Assembly: GCF_010500815.1 (NCBI RefSeq)
Contig: NZ_JAAAMG010000025.1
Span: forward strand, 16,176 to 80,175
Reading direction: 5' to 3'
Length of the DNA stretch: 64,000 bases
DNA from: Jiella pacifica
GTDB lineage: Bacteria; Pseudomonadota; Alphaproteobacteria; Rhizobiales; Rhizobiaceae
The position numbers and the translations under genes are program-made. Each line of letters starts with the position of its first letter. Positions within the stretch are counted from its first letter, which is position 1. This document shows, one piece after another, positions 7,768-15,896 of the stretch. The notes below the pieces were generated by a model. It saw only the letters and a program-made list of their open reading frames with translations. It had not been told where the DNA came from and did no database searches.

Positions 7768-8991
7768 TCAGGCCTCGTAGCCGAACGGGTCGTCGACGCT
7801 GTGGCTGGGCGTGGTGAACCAGCGAACCCCGTCCTCGGCCATGTAGGCGCAATCCTCGAGACGGATGCCGAACTCGCCGTAGATGCAGATCATCGGTTCG
7901 ATCGAGAAGCACATGCCGACCTCCAGCGGCCGCTTGTTGTTCCTGACGATGTAGCTCTCTTCGTGGACTTCGATGCCGATGCCGTGGCCGGTGCGATGCG
8001 GCAGGCCGGGGGTCTTGTAGTCCTTCTCGAAGCCGGGAGCGGCTTCGATCAGGCCGCGGGCGCCGGCATCCACCGCTTCGCAGGGCGCGCCCAATTGCGC
8101 GGCGGCAAAGCCCGCGAGTTGCGCGGCCTTCTCCAGATCCCAGACCTCGCGCTGGCGCGCATTCGCATTGCCGAAGACGTAGGTGCGGGTCATGTCGGAC
8201 CGGTAGTCGCCGAGGAAGCAGCCGAGATCCAGGAGCACCATGTCGCCATCCTTCAGGGTCTGCGGATAGTCGACGCCGTGCGGATAGGCCGTGGCCTCGC
8301 CGAACAGGACGATCGGCCGGCCGGCCTGGGGCGCCTTGCCGCCCAGGCGCCGGAAGGCTTCGAGAATGAACTCCTCGACTTCGACCGTGCCGATGCCCTC
8401 GCGCATGATGCGGGCCGCGGCCTTGTGGACCTCCAGCGTGATCTCGTTGGAACGCTGCAAAAGGGCGATCTCGCGGGCGGTCTTGACCGAGCGACAGGCG
8501 CCGGTGATCGCGGCGCCGTTGACCAGTTCGTAGCGGTTGCCCGACCGGCGCAGGCCGTCGACGTTGAAGAACGGGGCATTGGGGTCGATCGCGAGCCGGC
8601 CGGCCGAAATGCCGAGACTCTCGACGGTTTCGATGACCAGCGCGCTCGGATCCTCGTGCTCTTCCCAGACCCGGATGTCGCCGTCGATCTTGAGCATGGA
8701 CCGCGTCTTCGGCTCCTCGAAGGCGGGGCTGAGATAGACCAGCGGCCCGTCGGCGGGAAGGATGGCGCCGTGAAGCCGTTCCGTGAGCTTCAGGTTCAGG
8801 CCGGTGAAGTAATTGAGATTGACCGTCGTATCGAGATAGAGGGCGTCGATCTTCTGCTCGCGCATCAGCGCCCGGGCCTTGTCCAGCCGTGCTTCGCGGT
8901 CGGCATTGTCGATGAACTCGACGCCGCCGGACATGTCCTGCATCTTCGCCAGTTCCTGCTCAGGCGTCGATCCGCCCACACCAATGGTCAT
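7768..8991 (-). CDS. M24-family metallopeptidase (Xaa-Pro aminopeptidase/prolidase type)
   Basis: 407 residues with a creatinase-like N-terminal domain (about 25-165) and a pita-bread catalytic domain (about 175-400). All five metal ligands are visible: Asp255 and Asp266 in LLDLGCFLGDYRSD, His336 in HRTGHGIG, Glu365 in SIEPM and Glu379 in RLEDCAY. Such enzymes cleave bonds next to proline, as Xaa-Pro aminopeptidases or dipeptidases, with a di-metal centre; no signal peptide is seen, so it is cytoplasmic. It lies 69 bp after the COG0523 GTPase and 190 bp before the GntR gene, on the same strand, suggesting that it supplies proline or hydroxyproline to the pathway genes. Creatinase-type activity is an alternative. 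Confidence 0.85.
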   Translation of the reverse strand: MTIGVGGSTPEQELAKMQDMSGGVEFIDNADREARLDKARALMREQKIDALYLDTTVNLNYFTGLNLKLTERLHGAILPADGPLVYLSPAFEEPKTRSMLKIDGDIRVWEEHEDPSALVIETVESLGISAGRLAIDPNAPFFNVDGLRRSGNRYELVNGAAITGACRSVKTAREIALLQRSNEITLEVHKAAARIMREGIGTVEVEEFILEAFRRLGGKAPQAGRPIVLFGEATAYPHGVDYPQTLKDGDMVLLDLGCFLGDYRSDMTRTYVFGNANARQREVWDLEKAAQLAGFAAAQLGAPCEAVDAGARGLIEAAPGFEKDYKTPGLPHRTGHGIGIEVHEESYIVRNNKRPLEVGMCFSIEPMICIYGEFGIRLEDCAYMAEDGVRWFTTPSHSVDDPFGYEA

Positions 8992-9060
8992 CGTGGATTT
9001 TCCTCGTTCGATGGAATTTTGAGTTTCGCTCTGGCCGGGCGACGGTTTTTCGGCCCCGGA

Positions 9061-10086
9061 TCAGTTCAACCGACAGGCATCGAGCTCCGCCTTGAAAGCG
9101 GCATCGTCCACCTGCCCGCTGAGGCCGATGGCCACGAACACGCTTTCGGCCGCTTCGACGTCGGCAATCGCGGTCATCTGCCGGCGTTTGCCGACCTGCT
9201 GGAATTCGAAGATTTCCTCCGCACCGCTCTCGCCCCGCACGCGAAGCACCCCCTTGCCGCGCAGGAGGCCGGCGCCGACCCGCTTCAGGGCCGGGCGCAA
9301 CAGCTTCTCGTCCAACGGAGCATCGCTTCGCCACGACCAGGAGGAAAAGTCCTTCGTGTGAGACTCGGCCAAATGGGCTGCGTCGCAGCCGCAGTCGGGC
9401 CCGTGAACGTGATCATGGTCCCCGTGATCATGGCTGCCATGGTCGTGATGACCGCCGCTTTCCTGCGCGACGCGCTCGCCGCGGGCGGGGCCGAGAAGGA
9501 CGTCGAGCGGAACGTCGCCATGCCGTGAGGGGACGATGCGCAGATGCGGCGTCAGCCCGCCGAGCTGGGTGCGCAACCTCTCTTCCTCCTCTGACGTGAC
9601 GAGGTCGACCTTGTTCAGGATGAGCAGGTCGGCGCCGGTGATCTGGTCGATCGCCAGCTCCGTCGTCGCGTAGTCGAGATCGGGAAACGCGGCGGCGTCG
9701 ACGAGGCAGAAAATGCCGTCGAGCCTCACGAGGCCCTGCAGCTCTTCCGAGATCATCGTGTCCGCGAGGGGAAGCGATCGCGAGACGCCGCTGGCTTCGA
9801 TGACGATGCGATCGAGATCCGGTTGCGACGCGATCAAGTCGCGAATCGCCGTCACCAGTTCGGATTGGATCGTGCAGCAAACGCAGCCATTGCTGAGCGT
9901 GACGCTGTTGGCGGAACCCTCGACGATCAGTGCCGCGTCGATGTTGATCTCGCCGAAATCATTGACCAGGACGCCTATTCGCTGGCCGCGCGGATTGGCC
10001 AGGATTTCGCGGACGAGGGTCGTCTTCCCCGCTCCGAGAAACCCTGTCAGAACGGTCGCGGGCAGTGGGTCTCGATCAGGGCTCAC
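9061..10086 (-). CDS. COG0523 (CobW/ZigA-type) metal-handling GTPase
   Basis: 341 residues from a GTG start supported by AAAGG upstream. The Walker A motif GFLGAGKTT is at residues 14-22, the metal-binding CxCC motif at 68-71 (NGCVCCT), and the NKVD guanine-specificity motif at 158-161. A histidine-rich loop (about 213-238, with HHDHGSHDHGDHDH) precedes the C-terminal CobW_C domain. Members couple GTP hydrolysis to delivery of zinc or another metal to client enzymes. Here the neighbours are an M24 peptidase and two binuclear amidohydrolases, plausible clients. Neither cobalamin synthesis nor nitrile hydratase genes are nearby. A 17-bp palindrome lies just before the start. Confidence 0.88.
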   Translation of the reverse strand: MSPDRDPLPATVLTGFLGAGKTTLVREILANPRGQRIGVLVNDFGEINIDAALIVEGSANSVTLSNGCVCCTIQSELVTAIRDLIASQPDLDRIVIEASGVSRSLPLADTMISEELQGLVRLDGIFCLVDAAAFPDLDYATTELAIDQITGADLLILNKVDLVTSEEEERLRTQLGGLTPHLRIVPSRHGDVPLDVLLGPARGERVAQESGGHHDHGSHDHGDHDHVHGPDCGCDAAHLAESHTKDFSSWSWRSDAPLDEKLLRPALKRVGAGLLRGKGVLRVRGESGAEEIFEFQQVGKRRQMTAIADVEAAESVFVAIGLSGQVDDAAFKAELDACRLN

Positions 10087-10100
10087 AACTTCTGCCTTTC

Positions 10101-10117
10101 TTTTGCACAGTGCAAAA
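10101..10117. promoter_or_regulatory. 17-bp perfect palindrome in the divergent promoter region
   Basis: TTTTGCAC and GTGCAAAA flank a single central A. It starts 15 bp upstream of the GTG of the COG0523 gene, inside the 192-bp region between the two divergent halves of the peptide/hydroxyproline cluster. It may be an operator; the binding protein is unknown. Confidence 0.5.
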
Positions 10118-10142
10118 TTCCAATGCAGCTCAGCTCTTGCTT

Positions 10143-10161
10143 TGCATATTATCTGTATGCA
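10143..10161. promoter_or_regulatory. TGCATA...TATGCA inverted repeat sharing half-sites with the hydroxyproline operator
   Basis: TGCATA (10143-10148) and TATGCA (10156-10161) are separated by 7 bp. The left arm continues as TGCATATT, identical to the 8-bp left arm of the palindrome at 6828. The half-sites here are 13 bp apart start to start, compared with 24 bp there, a difference of about one helical turn. This suggests the same regulator could act on both promoters. Confidence 0.45.
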
Positions 10162-10278
10162 TAATCCGCGCAAGACGCCAATTGAACCCGACCGACGGGT
10201 CCGGCGATGGAAGTTTTGCCCGCACGTCCTCGGCGCCGTCAGGCAGGCCGAGGGCTCGTGGCTTCGAGGAGGCGTAGC

Positions 10279-11511
10279 TTGGGAACGACGCTGTTTAAGA
10301 ACTTCGCGATGCTCGATCCGGAGCAGGACGAGATCCGCCAGGGGCATTCGCTTCTGGTCGAAGGCGGCAGGATCCGGGAAGTTCGCGAAGGCGAGATCAG
10401 CGCGAACGGCGCCGACGTGATCGATTGCGGCGGCGGCACCCTCATGCCCGGCCTCATCGACAGCCACGTTCACGTGGTTCTCAGCGAAGTCTTCATCCGC
10501 AACATGGAGAGCACGCCGATCACCCTGATGACGGCGAACGCCATGGCCGAGATGCGGGCGATGCTCGGGCGCGGCTTCACCACCGTGCGCGATACCGGCG
10601 GGGCCGATTGGGGGCTTCGTCAGGGCGTCGAACAGGGCCTAATCGCCGGCCCCCGGCTGTTCATCTCCGGCCGCGCCATCGGGCCCACCGGCGGCCACAG
10701 CGACGCCCGGCGCCGCACCGACACCTCGATCGGCTGCCCGTGCTGCGACGCGATGTCCTTTGCCATGGGCATCGCCGACGGCGAGACGGAAGTGCGCAAG
10801 GCCGTGCGCGAGGAGATGCGCCAGGGCTGCGATCACATCAAGATCATGATGTCGGGCGGCGTCGCCTCGCCCTACGATCCGCTCGATTCGCTTCAGTATT
10901 CCGAGCGGGAGATCCAGGCGGCGGTGCAGGAGGCGACGGCGTTCGGCCGCTACGTCACGGCGCATGCCTACACGCCGCAGGCCATCACCCGGGCCGCCCG
11001 GAACGGCGTCCGCTGCATCGAGCACGGCAATCTGATCGACGAGCCTGCCGCCGCCCTGATGGCCGAAAAGGGCATGTTCATGGTGGCAAACCTCATCGCA
11101 TATTACGCCATGAAGGAGCGCGCCGCCGATTTCGGCATGACCGCGGACATGCTGGAAAAGAACGACATGGTCATCGAGGGCGGCCTGCGCTCCCTGGAGA
11201 TCTGCAAGCGCGCCGGCGTGCCGGTGGCCTACGGATCGGATCTTCTGGGGGCCTTGCGCATCGACCAGAGCCGCGAATTTGCCATTCGCTCGCAGGTGCT
11301 GCCGGCCATCGACATCATCCGCTCCGCCACCACGATCGGCGCACAGGTTCTGCGCAAGGAGGGCGAACTCGGGTGCCTGCGCGAGGGTGCCCTGGCCGAC
11401 CTCATCGTGGTGGATGGCGATCCGCTGCAGAACCTCGAGCTCCTCGCGGGGCAAGGCCGCCATCTCAAGGCGATCATGAAGGACGGCGTCTTTCACAAAT
11501 GCACCCTTTGA
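10279..11511 (+). CDS. metal-dependent amidohydrolase, prolidase-like (first of a tandem pair)
   Basis: 410 residues, COG1228-type amidohydrolase superfamily barrel. Binuclear metal ligands visible: His63/His65 in DSHVH, the carboxylated-lysine candidate Lys188 in HIKIMMSGG, His229 in TAHAY, His249 in IEHGN, and Asp321 in YGSDLLG. Relatives include enzymes that hydrolyse Xaa-Pro or Xaa-Arg dipeptides and are often labelled prolidase or imidazolonepropionase-like. The start is placed at TTG (10279) because GAGGAGG ends six bases before it and the protein then aligns with its neighbour. It heads the plus-strand operon leading to the ABC importer. Substrate is inferred from context. Confidence 0.85.
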   Translation: MGTTLFKNFAMLDPEQDEIRQGHSLLVEGGRIREVREGEISANGADVIDCGGGTLMPGLIDSHVHVVLSEVFIRNMESTPITLMTANAMAEMRAMLGRGFTTVRDTGGADWGLRQGVEQGLIAGPRLFISGRAIGPTGGHSDARRRTDTSIGCPCCDAMSFAMGIADGETEVRKAVREEMRQGCDHIKIMMSGGVASPYDPLDSLQYSEREIQAAVQEATAFGRYVTAHAYTPQAITRAARNGVRCIEHGNLIDEPAAALMAEKGMFMVANLIAYYAMKERAADFGMTADMLEKNDMVIEGGLRSLEICKRAGVPVAYGSDLLGALRIDQSREFAIRSQVLPAIDIIRSATTIGAQVLRKEGELGCLREGALADLIVVDGDPLQNLELLAGQGRHLKAIMKDGVFHKCTL

Positions 11512-11557
11512 CCCGCTTCCATCGCATCTGCAGTGCGACCCGTAAGGTAGCCGTACA

Positions 11558-12826
11558 ATGAGCAAGACCAGCAGCCGGACCGGCACGCCGATCCTCTTGA
11601 AGAACCTTCTCCTGCTCGAGCCGTCCTTCGGCGAGACCCGTGGCGGATATGAGATTCTCATCGAGGGCGAGAAGATCCGCGAAGTCTCCGACACCCCGAT
11701 CCAGAGCGCCTCGGCCGATTTGGTGGACTGCGCCGGCAAGGTGGTGATGCCGGGCCTGATCGACAGCCACGTCCATTCCATGCATTCGGAGGTGTTCACG
11801 CGCCGGCTGGAAGAGGTGCCGCTGACGCTGGCCTCGGCCCGCGGCGCCAAGCGCCTGAAAGATATGCTCGATCGCGGCTTCACCACTGTGCGCGACGCCG
11901 GCGGCACCGACTGGGGCATGAAGCAGGCGGTCGAGCAGGGCCTGATCCCGGGCCCGCGGCTGTTCATCGCCGGGCGCTCGATCGGGCCGACCGGCGGCCA
12001 CAGCGACGGGCGCAGCCGCACCAATCCCGGCTACCCCTGCCTCTGCTGCAACGGACAGGCCTTCCTGCGGTTGATCGTCGACGGCGAGGATGCCGTGCGC
12101 AAGGCCGTTCGCGAGCAGATGCGGCAGGGCACGGACCACATCAAGATCATGGTCTCGGGGGGCGTCGCCTCGCCCTACGACCCGTTGATGTCGGAGCAGT
12201 TCTCCGATGCCGAGATCAGCGCCGCGGTGGAAGAGGCCGATGCGTTCGGCCGTTACGTCGCCGCCCACGCCTATTCGGCGAGCGCCATCACCCGGGCGGT
12301 GACCCTCGGCGTGCGCACCATCGAGCACGGCAACCTGATCGACGAGGCCGCCGCCGCCCTGATGGCCGAGAAGGGCGCCTATGTCGTCGCCAATCTCGTC
12401 GCCTACGTCGCCATGAAGGAGCGCGCCGCCGACTACGGGATGCTCCCGGAGATGCTCGAGAAGAACGAGATGGTCATCGAGGGCGGCTACCGCTCGCTGG
12501 AGATCTGCAAGGCGGCCGGCGTCAAGGTCGGTTACGGCTCGGACCTGCTCGGCGCATTGGCCGAGGACCAGAGCCGCGAATTCTCGATCCGCGCTGAGAT
12601 CCAGCCGACGATCGACGTGATTCGCGCCGCGACGACGATCGGCGCCGAGATCGTGCGCCGGCCCGGCCAGTTGGGCACGATCGCGCCCGGCGCATGGGCC
12701 GACCTGATCGTGGTGGACGGCGATCCGCTCGCCGACGTCACCCTTTTGGAGGGACAGGGCCGGCACCTCAGCGCCATCATGAAGGGCGGCGCGTTCTACA
12801 AGAACCGTCTCGGGAAGGGCGCATGA
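11558..12826 (+). CDS. metal-dependent amidohydrolase, prolidase-like (second of a tandem pair)
   Basis: 422 residues, collinear with the preceding gene apart from an N-terminal extension of eight residues. The same ligands occur: DSHVH (His71, His73), HIKIMVSGG (about Lys196), AAHAY (about His237), IEHGN (about His257) and YGSDLLG (about Asp329). The two proteins differ mainly near the CPCC/CLCC segment (about 152-168 here), a loop likely to shape substrate choice. They are products of a tandem duplication that has diverged. Its stop overlaps the start of the ABC permease gene (ATGA), so it is translationally coupled to the importer, tying the hydrolases to imported substrate. Confidence 0.85.
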   Translation: MSKTSSRTGTPILLKNLLLLEPSFGETRGGYEILIEGEKIREVSDTPIQSASADLVDCAGKVVMPGLIDSHVHSMHSEVFTRRLEEVPLTLASARGAKRLKDMLDRGFTTVRDAGGTDWGMKQAVEQGLIPGPRLFIAGRSIGPTGGHSDGRSRTNPGYPCLCCNGQAFLRLIVDGEDAVRKAVREQMRQGTDHIKIMVSGGVASPYDPLMSEQFSDAEISAAVEEADAFGRYVAAHAYSASAITRAVTLGVRTIEHGNLIDEAAAALMAEKGAYVVANLVAYVAMKERAADYGMLPEMLEKNEMVIEGGYRSLEICKAAGVKVGYGSDLLGALAEDQSREFSIRAEIQPTIDVIRAATTIGAEIVRRPGQLGTIAPGAWADLIVVDGDPLADVTLLEGQGRHLSAIMKGGAFYKNRLGKGA

Positions 12827-13665
12827 GCACGGCCGGGTCGAGCCTCGGCGGAATGTTCTCCAACCGGCGGCTCGGCCGCTGGACGTTGAACGCTTTCGCC
12901 ACCCTCGCCTTCGTCTTCGCCCTTTTGCCGCTGATCTTCGTGACGTGGCTGTCCTTCTACGAGCAGGAGATCCCGTCCTTTCCGCCGACGGGCTATTCAT
13001 TGCAGTGGTACGCGCGGGCGATCGCCAACGAACGCTTCATCGACGCATTCTTTCTGAGTGCTCAGGTCGGCCTCGTCGCGACCGCAATCGGCCTCCTCGT
13101 CGCCATCCCCGCGTCGATCGCGCTGACGCGCTACGCCTTCACCGGTCGCGGGGCGATCAACAATCTCCTTTTGATGCCGCTGGTCATCCCGGGCATCGTG
13201 CTCGGCTTCTCGCTCTACATCTTTCAGGTGGAAACCACGATCGCCACCGAGCTGCCGATCATGGGCTCGTTCTGGGGCCTCGTCTTCGGCCACGTTCTCC
13301 TGGTCATCCCGTGGAGCGTCAGGCTGATCACCGCCAGCCTCATCGGTTTCGACCGGACGCTGGAGGAGGCGGCGATGAATCTCGGCGCCGATCCGTTCAC
13401 GGCTTTCCGGCGGGTGACCGTGCCGGGGATCCTGCCCGGCATCGTCGCCGGTGCGATGTTCGGCTTCGTCAGTTCCTTCGGCAATCTCGAGGTCAGCCTC
13501 TTCCTCGTCGTGCCGGGCCAGACGACGCTGCCGATCGCCATCCTTCAATATCTCGAATGGAAGATCGACCCGACGATCGCGGCGATTTCCGTCCTGCAGA
13601 TTCTGATCATCATCGCCGCGATGCTGATCACGGACCGTTTCGTCCGAATTAGCCGAGTGGTGTAG
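12823..13665 (+). CDS. ABC transporter permease, PotC-like
   Basis: 280 residues with about six membrane helices and a cytoplasmic EAA loop, EEAAMNLGADPFTAFRRV, that docks to the ATPase. It belongs to the binding-protein-dependent permease family used for polyamines, iron and opine-like substrates. The ATG overlaps the stop of the second amidohydrolase and the gene ends four bases before the ATPase gene. Together with 13670, 14775 and 15897 it forms a complete importer. The cargo is not determined by sequence; the operon suggests a peptide or imino-acid-like compound. Confidence 0.9.
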   Translation: MSTAGSSLGGMFSNRRLGRWTLNAFATLAFVFALLPLIFVTWLSFYEQEIPSFPPTGYSLQWYARAIANERFIDAFFLSAQVGLVATAIGLLVAIPASIALTRYAFTGRGAINNLLLMPLVIPGIVLGFSLYIFQVETTIATELPIMGSFWGLVFGHVLLVIPWSVRLITASLIGFDRTLEEAAMNLGADPFTAFRRVTVPGILPGIVAGAMFGFVSSFGNLEVSLFLVVPGQTTLPIAILQYLEWKIDPTIAAISVLQILIIIAAMLITDRFVRISRVV

Positions 13666-13669
13666 CGAT

Positions 13670-14725
13670 ATGGCTGGCGTGAAACTTCAAGGGCTGTCCA
13701 AGCACTACGGCGACTTTCAGGCCGCCGAGGACGTGACCCTCGACATCGTCGATGGCGAGTTCCTGGTGCTGCTCGGGCCGTCCGGCTGCGGCAAGACGAC
13801 CACCTTGCGCATGATCGCCGGCTTCATCGAGCCGACGACGGGCACCGTCACGATCGGCGGCGCCGACGTTACCCGGCTGCCGCCGTGGAAGCGCTCCACC
13901 GGACTGGTCTTCCAGAACTACGCGCTGTTCCCGCACATGACCGTCGCCCAGAACGTCGCCTTCGGGCTGGAGATGCACAAGGTCCCGAAGGCCGAGATCG
14001 GCAGCAAGGTCGCAACCGCGCTGGATCTCGTCCAGCTCGGGCACCTCGCCGACCGCTATCCCCGCCAGATGTCGGGTGGCCAGCAGCAGCGCGTGGCGCT
14101 CGCCCGCGCGCTCGCCTTCCAGCCGGACGTCCTCCTGCTCGACGAGCCCCTGTCGAACCTCGACGCCAAGCTGCGCCACGAGGTGCGCCACCAGATCCGC
14201 AGTCTCCAGCAGCGCCTCGGCATCACCACGGTGATGGTGACGCACGACCAGGAGGAGGCACTGACCATGGCCGACCGGATGGTGGTGATGAAGGACGGGC
14301 GCATCCAGCAGCTCGGGACCCAGCGCGAACTCTACGACGATCCGACGAGCGAATTCGTCGCCTCCTTCGTCGGCCGTTCGAGCTTCATCAAGGGGCGCTT
14401 CAGCGGCGGACGCTTCGTCAGCCATGGCGGCCTGGCGGTCGAGACCGAGCGGCGCCTGACGGGCGAGGCGGTCGTGGCGCTGCGGCCCGAGCGCATCCAT
14501 CTCGGCGCAGATGCGGCGAGCGATGCGGGCAACACCTATCGCGGCAGGGTGGAATCGATCTCCTATCTCGGCAGCTCGATCGACGTCGAGGTGAAGCTGA
14601 ACGAGATCGACAGCGTCATCGCCCAGGTCGTCAACAAGGGTCGCGACAGCGGCGCCTCGGTCGGCGACGAGGTCTCCGTCACCTTCCCGCGCGACGTGCC
14701 CGTATTTGCAGCCTCGCCCGCCTGA
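13670..14725 (+). CDS. ABC transporter ATP-binding protein, PotA-like
   Basis: 351 residues. Walker A GPSGCGKTT (about 39-47), Q-loop FQNYALFPH, signature MSGGQQQR, Walker B VLLLDEPLSNLD and the switch histidine in VTHDQEEA are all present. The C-terminal ~100 residues form a TOBE-type regulatory domain (VALRPERIHL, DVEVKLNE). It energises the importer encoded by its neighbours. There are only four bases between the preceding permease stop and this ATG. Confidence 0.93.
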   Translation: MAGVKLQGLSKHYGDFQAAEDVTLDIVDGEFLVLLGPSGCGKTTTLRMIAGFIEPTTGTVTIGGADVTRLPPWKRSTGLVFQNYALFPHMTVAQNVAFGLEMHKVPKAEIGSKVATALDLVQLGHLADRYPRQMSGGQQQRVALARALAFQPDVLLLDEPLSNLDAKLRHEVRHQIRSLQQRLGITTVMVTHDQEEALTMADRMVVMKDGRIQQLGTQRELYDDPTSEFVASFVGRSSFIKGRFSGGRFVSHGGLAVETERRLTGEAVVALRPERIHLGADAASDAGNTYRGRVESISYLGSSIDVEVKLNEIDSVIAQVVNKGRDSGASVGDEVSVTFPRDVPVFAASPA

Positions 14726-14774
14726 GGCGGGAACGATCCATGCCTCACGTGTAACAACCAACAGGAAGACGAAA

Positions 14775-15833
14775 ATGACCAGAGAATCGAAAAGCATGTC
14801 GATCAGCCGTCGCAGCTTTCTGGCCGGCACGGCTGGCGTGGCCGCGTCCTCCCTCATCCTCCCCGGCATGCCCGCCTTCGCGCAGGGCGGCGGCCGGGTG
14901 GTGGTCGGCACCTGGGGCGGCGACTATGCCCGCCTTCTGACCGAGAACATCGACCAGCCGATCATGAACCCGCTCGGCTACGAGATCATCCAGGACCAGG
15001 CGGGCGATCCGGAGCGCCGCGCCAAGATGCTGGCCGAGCGCCGCCTGCCACGCGGCTCGATCGACACCAACGCCCTCCAGGACAGCTCGATGTACCAGGT
15101 CTTCGCCCAGGGGCTGGTCGAGGAACTGGATTTCGACAAGATCCCGAACGCCTCCAAGCTTCTGCCCAACATGCGCCTGCCCTACGGAGTTCCCCAGATC
15201 TTCTCGGGCATGGTCCTCCTCTACAATCCGGACAAGATGGACGCGCCTTCGGCCTATGCCGACCTGTTCAATCCGAGCAAGGCCAGCCGCATCGGCATCA
15301 TCGACATCCAGTATCGGCACAACATCGCCGTTGCCTCGCTGATCGCGGGCGGTTCGGTGACCGCCGTGGACAAGGGCAAGGCGCTTCTCATGGAGCTGCG
15401 CAAGGCCGGCATTCGCATCTACCCGACCAACGAAGCCTTCGCCCAAGCTCTTCAAACCGAAGAGATCGACGGCGGCCCGATGTGGAAGGCGCGGTCGCTG
15501 CAGTGGCAGAAAGCGGGTATCAACGTTCTCGCGGCCGTGCCGTCGGAGGGAATGGTGCCCTACGTCTCGGGCTTCGTCATTCCGAAGAACGCCCCGAACA
15601 AGGACGGCGCCTACGCCTATCTCAACGCTCTTCTGGAGCCCGAGGCGCAGATCGGCTTCGCCGAGAACATGGGTTACGCAGGCACGACCAATGTCGAGAT
15701 GCCCAAGGAGCTGCAGGAGCGCGTCAGCTTCACGCCCGAGCAGATCGAAGCGATGAATCCGATCGACTTCGAGTTCTTCACCAAGAACGATCTCGACCTG
15801 AAGACCTGGTGGGACCGCGAATTCGTCGGCTGA
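14775..15833 (+). CDS. Tat-exported extracellular solute-binding protein, PotD-like
   Basis: 352 residues. The N-terminus carries a twin-arginine signal, SRRSFLAGTAG, followed by a hydrophobic stretch and an AFAQ cleavage site around residue 40, so it should be exported folded by Tat. The mature part (VVVGTWGGDYARLL onward) is a type of family-1/PotD periplasmic binding protein with a GFVIPKNAPNKDGAY hinge-side segment. It delivers substrate to the flanking permeases. GGAAG upstream of ATG 14775 supports the start. Spermidine/putrescine binding is not implied: the polyamine-contacting acidic residues could not be confirmed by eye. Confidence 0.88.
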   Translation: MTRESKSMSISRRSFLAGTAGVAASSLILPGMPAFAQGGGRVVVGTWGGDYARLLTENIDQPIMNPLGYEIIQDQAGDPERRAKMLAERRLPRGSIDTNALQDSSMYQVFAQGLVEELDFDKIPNASKLLPNMRLPYGVPQIFSGMVLLYNPDKMDAPSAYADLFNPSKASRIGIIDIQYRHNIAVASLIAGGSVTAVDKGKALLMELRKAGIRIYPTNEAFAQALQTEEIDGGPMWKARSLQWQKAGINVLAAVPSEGMVPYVSGFVIPKNAPNKDGAYAYLNALLEPEAQIGFAENMGYAGTTNVEMPKELQERVSFTPEQIEAMNPIDFEFFTKNDLDLKTWWDREFVG

Positions 15834-15896
15834 CCGCGCTTCGCCCGTCCCTCGATCATCCAACGTGACAACCATCCGACATCAGAGGGACGGGCG

